Shown: one piece after another, positions 13,494 through 17,584 of the stretch
How positions within the stretch are numbered: position 1 is the stretch's first letter
Layout of the letters: each line of letters opens with the position of its first letter
Assembly: GCA_022865965.1 (NCBI GenBank)
Contig: JALHTS010000154.1
Coordinates: 1 to 17,584 of the forward strand
Source of the DNA: Ignavibacteriaceae bacterium
GTDB lineage: Bacteria > Bacteroidota > Ignavibacteria > Ignavibacteriales > Ignavibacteriaceae
Direction of reading: 5' to 3'
DNA length: 17,584 nucleotides
The notes under the pieces: model-generated
What the model was told of the DNA's origin: nothing
Databases searched by the model: none
What the model saw: the letters and a program-made list of their open reading frames with translations, nothing else
Translations under genes and position numbers: made by a program

Positions 13494-14507
13494 ATGCTAA
13501 TGGAAGAAAAATTCTTAAACACAGATAAAATAAGTGAGGCATTAAGTGTCAACGATTATGCACAAGCTGTAAAACTGCTGTTTGCTCAACAGGATGATAC
13601 ATGGAAGCTAAATCGTGAAAATTACGATATGCTGAAAGATGTAATGGTTAAATCTTTCCGGTTCGGCAGTTATAAAATAAAAGTGCAGTTCAATCCGGGC
13701 AGAATGATTTCAACTTCGGCAAAGGTTGATGAAAAATCCATCAAAGAAAGAAAATGTTTTTTATGCGTTAAGAATTTACCGGAGGAACAAAAAGGAATTA
13801 TTTACAAGAATGAATACATTGTTTTGGTTAATCCTTTTCCCATATTTCCGGAGCACTTAACTTTATCACACTTAAAACATCAACCACAAAGAATATCAGA
13901 TACTTTTCCATTTTTATTAAACTTCAGTAAGGACTTATCAAAACATTACTCAGTTGTTTATAACGGACCAAAATGCGGCGCGTCTGCTCCTGACCACTTG
14001 CACTTCCAGGCAGGCACTAAAAGCTTTATGCCTCTGGATGACGAATTTCATCTCGTTAAAAATGAATTTGGCGAAGCCTTGGTTGATGAAGAAAAGATTC
14101 TCATCACCGCAGTTGATGACGGACTTAGAAAATTCATCACAATGGAATCTTTAGATTTTGACTTACTGGTAAACCGGTTTAATAAAATTTTAAAACTATT
14201 GAACGAAGAAAATCCATCCGAACCTGAATCTATGCTCAATATTATTTCCGGCTATGATGAAGAGTTTGGATGGCAGTTAGCAATTTTTATAAGAGAAAAA
14301 CACAGACCCACACACTTTTTTCTTGAGGATAAAGACCGGATTTTGCTGAGTCCCGCATCGGTTGATCTTGCCGGGTGCTGTATAACTCCGGATAAAAACA
14401 GTTTTGATAAAATAGATGAAAAGATAGTTAATGAAATATTTTCGGAAGTTTTCGTAGACAAGAAGAAGTTTGAGAGGATAAAGATGGGAATTAAGAAAAT
14501 TAAATAA
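13494..14507 (+). CDS. DUF4922 protein, HIT-like nucleotidyltransferase/phosphorylase fold
   Basis: This 337-residue protein matches the DUF4922 family common in Bacteroidota-like bacteria. Visible features are a Cys-x-x-Cys (Cys88, Cys91) in RKCFLCVKNLPEEQ, the NPFPIFPEHLTL segment, and the HIT-like motif PDHLHFQ (166-172). Its His-x-His-x-Gln arrangement is that of galactose-1-phosphate uridylyltransferase, Ap4A phosphorylase and plant GDP-galactose phosphorylase. The second histidine (His170) would be the nucleophile that forms a nucleotidyl intermediate, by analogy. Substrate is unknown; transfer or phosphorolysis of an NDP-sugar or dinucleotide is inferred from the fold. A second ATG at 13500 would remove two residues. 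It follows the SpoIID-domain gene by 148 bases and converges with proS. Confidence 0.83.
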   Translation: MLMEEKFLNTDKISEALSVNDYAQAVKLLFAQQDDTWKLNRENYDMLKDVMVKSFRFGSYKIKVQFNPGRMISTSAKVDEKSIKERKCFLCVKNLPEEQKGIIYKNEYIVLVNPFPIFPEHLTLSHLKHQPQRISDTFPFLLNFSKDLSKHYSVVYNGPKCGASAPDHLHFQAGTKSFMPLDDEFHLVKNEFGEALVDEEKILITAVDDGLRKFITMESLDFDLLVNRFNKILKLLNEENPSEPESMLNIISGYDEEFGWQLAIFIREKHRPTHFFLEDKDRILLSPASVDLAGCCITPDKNSFDKIDEKIVNEIFSEVFVDKKKFERIKMGIKKIK

Positions 14508-14512
14508 AGAAC

Positions 14513-14542
14513 TGTAGAGACGCATCACGATGCGTCTCTACA
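14513..14542. repeat. Perfect palindrome between convergent genes, possible bidirectional terminator
   Basis: TGTAGAGACGCAT (14513-14525) and ATGCGTCTCTACA (14530-14542) are exact complements around a CACG loop. It fills most of the 39-base gap between the DUF4922 and proS stop codons. Neither side has a strong T-run. The GTAGAGACG...CGTCTCTAC palindrome resembles a class of repeats I recall as dispersed in cyanobacterial and Bacteroidota-like genomes, so it may be a mobile REP-type element that also ends transcription. Confidence 0.8.
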
Positions 14543-14546
14543 AATA

Positions 14547-16241
14547 TTAAACGATACTGTCGAGTAATTCTTTTATTTTATCATTCAACTCACTCAACTC
14601 AACATCAAATCGCTCCCCTGTTTTTCTGATTTTAACTTCACATTTTGTTTCTTTTAGTTTCTTTTCACCAATTACAATCTGAATCGGCATCCCAAGCAAA
14701 TCTGCATCGTTGAATTTAAATCCTGCTGCTGCATCTCTGTCATCAAATAATACTTCTAAATTATTTGATTTTAATTCGGAGTAAATATTTTCAGATGTGT
14801 TTGAAACTAGATCATTTTTCAAATTCAACGCAATTAGGTGAACGTCAAACGGGGCAAGAGTTTTATTCCAAACAATTCCCTTGTCATCATTATTCTGCTC
14901 AATAAAACAAGCCATTACACGCTCAACGCCTATTCCGTAACTGCCCATTATTATTGGATGCTCTTCACCTTTTTCATCAATAAATTTTGCACCCATTGAT
15001 TCGGAATATTTTGTGCCAAGCTTGAATATATGTCCGAGTTCAATTGCAGAAAATACTTCTAGGTTCTTATCACAATTCAAACAGCCTTCTCCCGACTGCA
15101 CAATTCGCAAATCAGCATACTCGTTATTTTTCACATCGCGGATAAAATCTATTCCCCCGATATGATAATCATTTTTATTTGCACCGCTGAACAAATTATT
15201 TCTGTCTTTTAATTTCAGATCAGAAATAATTCTATCCTTAAATCCAATCGGGCCAATAGAACCGGCATCTGCACCGGTAATTTCTAATAGTTCTTCAGGA
15301 TGAGCAGAACGAACATTTCCTCCTAAAACTTTTTCGAGCTTCGATTCATTTACTTCATCATTGCCCTGCATAAGAATCAGAACCGCCGAACCATTATGAA
15401 TATAAACTCTGGATTTTGCACAAACTTCTTCTTCTATTTTTAAGAACTCACATAGTTCGTCAATTGATTTTACTTTAGGAGTTGATATTTCATAAACAGC
15501 TTTATTTTGCTTATCTCTTTCAATCGATTTGACCACTGAAGTTGCAACCTCAACGTTTGCAGCATAGCCGCAGGATTCGCAATACGCAACAGTATCTTCA
15601 CCTGCAGAAGATTTAACCATAAATTCTTCTGAGCCGCTTCCACCCATTGCACCGCTTGATGCACCCACAACAAAATATTTTAAACCGCATCGGTCAAAAA
15701 TATTTCGGTATGCTTTGTCGTGAAGTTCATAAGATTTATCAAGTGCTTCCCGGCTTACATCAAATGAATAAGCATCTTTCATTAAAAATTCTCTGCCGCG
15801 AATAACACCGCTTCTTGGTCTTGGTTCATTTCGGAATTTAGTTTGAATCTGATACCATATCTGCGGCATATCTTTATAAGATTTCACAACATTGCGTGCG
15901 TGGAAAGTCATTATTTCTTCGTGAGTGGGTGCTAAAACATAATCACGATTTTTTATATGAAATAAAGTATCACCGAAAGCTTCAACACGATTTGTTTCTT
16001 CCCAGATTTCTCTGGGATTAAGTGCAGGAAGATGAAATTCTTGTCCGCCTATTGCATCCATCTCTTCGCGGATAATTTCAGAAACCTTCCTAACTACTCT
16101 GTAGCCTAAAGGAAGGAACGAATAAATTCCAGCCGAAAGCATTCTGATCATTCCTGATCTTAACATCAGAATATGACTTGTTACAACCGCATCGTTTGGA
16201 ACTTCTTTAAGAGTAGGAACAAAATATTTGCTTAATCTCAT
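14547..16241 (-). CDS. proS: Prolyl-tRNA synthetase, bacterial type
   Basis: At 564 residues this is a standard bacterial-type ProRS, which charges tRNA-Pro in the cytosol. Class II motif 1 lies in LMLRSGMIRMLSAGIYSFLP near residues 27-46. Motif 2 is FRNEPRPRSGVIRGREFLM near 135-153. Motif 3 is GSYGIGVERVMACFIEQ near 433-449. Between motifs 2 and 3 is the large insertion (about 225-390), the editing domain that clears mischarged Ala-tRNA-Pro; its GPIGF block is visible. A C-terminal anticodon-binding domain follows, including the DDRDAAAGFKFNDADLLGMP segment. The ATG at 16239-16241 has AGGTG ten bases upstream. It is probably monocistronic, ending in the shared palindrome with the convergent DUF4922 gene. 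Confidence 0.98.
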   Translation of the reverse strand: MRLSKYFVPTLKEVPNDAVVTSHILMLRSGMIRMLSAGIYSFLPLGYRVVRKVSEIIREEMDAIGGQEFHLPALNPREIWEETNRVEAFGDTLFHIKNRDYVLAPTHEEIMTFHARNVVKSYKDMPQIWYQIQTKFRNEPRPRSGVIRGREFLMKDAYSFDVSREALDKSYELHDKAYRNIFDRCGLKYFVVGASSGAMGGSGSEEFMVKSSAGEDTVAYCESCGYAANVEVATSVVKSIERDKQNKAVYEISTPKVKSIDELCEFLKIEEEVCAKSRVYIHNGSAVLILMQGNDEVNESKLEKVLGGNVRSAHPEELLEITGADAGSIGPIGFKDRIISDLKLKDRNNLFSGANKNDYHIGGIDFIRDVKNNEYADLRIVQSGEGCLNCDKNLEVFSAIELGHIFKLGTKYSESMGAKFIDEKGEEHPIIMGSYGIGVERVMACFIEQNNDDKGIVWNKTLAPFDVHLIALNLKNDLVSNTSENIYSELKSNNLEVLFDDRDAAAGFKFNDADLLGMPIQIVIGEKKLKETKCEVKIRKTGERFDVELSELNDKIKELLDSIV

Positions 16242-16288
16242 AAATTGTTTTCACCTGAATTTGTATTTGTTTTGCTTAAACAGGGCTA

Positions 16289-16317
16289 AAAATAACCATT
16301 TTAAGTTTGCTTATCAA
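16289..16317 (-). promoter_or_regulatory. Sigma-70-like promoter candidate for proS
   Basis: On the minus strand TTGATA (complement of 16312-16317), 17 bases, then TATTTT (complement of 16289-16294). Transcription would start near 16282, giving a leader of about 40 bases. The spacing is ideal; the -10 match is moderate. Confidence 0.35.
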
Positions 16318-16513
16318 AAAATGTTATGAGGTTATTTTATATCACACCGCCCAAAATTGATGTCTTTTTTATTATCCTTTTTCATAAGTTTCATACAAAT
16401 TATAAATAATATATGCTTACAGAATTTCTACCGATCAATTTCTATCAATAGCCTAACAAGCTGTTTGTCTCAGTTGTTATTCACATCTGAGCATTTAACG
16501 GAAAAAATAGTCT

Positions 16514-17584
16514 ATGGAAAATCAGTTTCACAATATTTCGCTGTTAAGTATTTTACCATTTGCATTAATGCTGACTGCAATCGCGGTATTTCCTTTAAAG
16601 TGGAATCATTATTGGGAAAAGAATAGAAACAAACTGACAATTGCACTTATACTTAGTGCTCCTGTTATAGTTTATTTGCTTTTAAATAATTCAGGGTTCG
16701 AATTATATCATACAATTCTATTTGATTATATCCCTTTTATAATTCTTTTGGGATCATTGTTCACCATAACCGGTGGAATACTTCTTACAGGCGATATTGA
16801 AGCGAAGCCAAAAATAAATACTTTGTTTTTAGGAATAGGTGCAGTGCTCGCTTCATTTATGGGAACAACAGGTGCGGCAATGCTGCTTATTCGTCCCGTT
16901 ATTCAAACTAACAAAGAACGAACTTTTAAGGTTCACACAATTCTTTTCTTTATAGGAATAGTTGCTAACTGCGGCGGATTATTAACTCCGCTTGGCGATC
17001 CACCATTATTTATGATGTATCTCAGAAGCGCACCGTTCGAATGGTTCTTCAACCTTTTTCCGGAATGGTTATTAACAAACTCTTTACTACTTATTATCTA
17101 TTTTATTACAGATTCATATTTCTATAAGAAAGAACCTGAGCGCGCAATAATCAGAGATAAAAGCAATATACGACCGATAAAAATTCAGGGAAAAAGAAAT
17201 TTTATTTTTCTTTTCGGGGTTGTTCTTGCAGTGGCATTCCTAAACGAACAATATTTGCCATTCATAAAAATAAATCATTATTTCAAATTTATCAGAGAGA
17301 TGGTGATTTTATTGATGGCATTTTTGTCAATTCAGTTTACTCCAAAACTTTTACGAACTTCAAATAATTTTACATGGGAACCTATTAAAGAAGTTACTTA
17401 TTTGTTCCTTGGAATTTTTATTACGATGGTTCCCGCACTGCTTTATCTTGAAGCAAACGCTAAACAGCTTGGAGTTCAGTCAGCGACACAGTTTTATTAT
17501 TTCACAGGATTATTAAGCAGTTTTCTGGATAACACTCCTACTGCGGTTACATTTCACTCGCTTGCCTTAGGGTTAGGGGAAACA
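16514..17584 (+). CDS. NhaD/CitMHS-type sodium:proton antiporter family, 5' part (cut by window edge)
   Basis: A frame opens at ATG 16514 and runs uninterrupted to the last base (357 codons), so the C-terminus is missing. The protein is a polytopic inner-membrane transporter with about nine visible helices. Two diagnostic ion-transporter (IT) superfamily motifs are present. NCGGLLTPLGDPPLFMMYL (from Asn152) resembles the GG-x-x-TP-x-GDPP motif of NhaD, CitMHS and arsenite permeases. SFLDNTPTAVTF (about 336-347) corresponds to the second, DN-x-PT motif. This suggests Na+/H+ antiport or anion/citrate transport; the substrate cannot be decided from sequence. Only weak purine-rich sequence (GGAAAAAA) precedes the ATG. 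The upstream 272 bases, divergent from proS, hold AT-rich sequence with no clear plus-strand promoter. Confidence 0.88.
   Translation, partial: MENQFHNISLLSILPFALMLTAIAVFPLKWNHYWEKNRNKLTIALILSAPVIVYLLLNNSGFELYHTILFDYIPFIILLGSLFTITGGILLTGDIEAKPKINTLFLGIGAVLASFMGTTGAAMLLIRPVIQTNKERTFKVHTILFFIGIVANCGGLLTPLGDPPLFMMYLRSAPFEWFFNLFPEWLLTNSLLLIIYFITDSYFYKKEPERAIIRDKSNIRPIKIQGKRNFIFLFGVVLAVAFLNEQYLPFIKINHYFKFIREMVILLMAFLSIQFTPKLLRTSNNFTWEPIKEVTYLFLGIFITMVPALLYLEANAKQLGVQSATQFYYFTGLLSSFLDNTPTAVTFHSLALGLGET

Noticed and set aside
16357..16626. 89-codon plus-strand ORF with a hydrophobic start
   Set aside because: It overlaps the start of the NhaD-like transporter in another frame. The transporter frame carries clear family motifs and continues to the window edge.

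Overview
This window is an AT-rich, gene-dense chromosomal segment from a bacterium of the Bacteroidota/Chlorobiota/Ignavibacteriota assemblage; an Ignavibacteria-like organism is my best guess. The placement is an inference from gene content: a DUF5916 outer-membrane barrel, a DUF4922 protein, a SpoIID homologue with no signal peptide, a one-domain RRM protein, and one Bacteroidota-style TAnnTTTG promoter-like box. No rRNA, tRNA, CRISPR array, integrase or transposase gene was seen.

Layout, left to right. (1) 1-288: C-terminal end of serC (phosphoserine aminotransferase), plus strand. (2) 473-1672: TraB-family membrane protein, plus strand, convergent with a 727-residue CBM9-like/DUF5916 outer-membrane protein (1715-3898, minus). 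(3) 4076-4380: a small RRM RNA-binding protein (minus) with a textbook intrinsic terminator. (4) 4699-9152: a minus-strand run alaS > GxxExxY > radA. The small GxxExxY gene lies between two inverted arrays of a short iterated repeat and looks like an inserted cassette. (5) 9153-9546: divergent intergenic region containing a 118-bp imperfect palindromic repeat. (6) 9547-11132: ECF sigma factor and a translationally coupled, probable membrane-anchored anti-sigma factor, plus strand. (7) 11224-11858: on the minus strand, a 39-codon arginase N-terminal remnant whose stop codon overlaps the GTG start of a six-helix membrane protein of unknown function. (8) 11996-14507, plus strand: SpoIID/LytB-domain protein and a DUF4922 (HIT-like) protein, each preceded by a sigma-70-like promoter candidate. 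(9) 14513-14542: a perfect 13-bp-stem palindrome between convergent genes. (10) 14547-16241: proS, minus strand. (11) 16514-17584: NhaD/CitMHS-type ion transporter cut by the right edge of the window.

Most genes are housekeeping: serine synthesis, two aminoacyl-tRNA synthetases, recombinational repair, and RNA binding. The accessory signals are the GxxExxY cassette, two unrelated palindromic repeat elements, the arginase fossil, and the sigma/anti-sigma pair. I found no convincing multi-gene defence or biosynthetic system that would count as an undescribed system. The GxxExxY cassette and its repeats are the best candidate for something unexplained.
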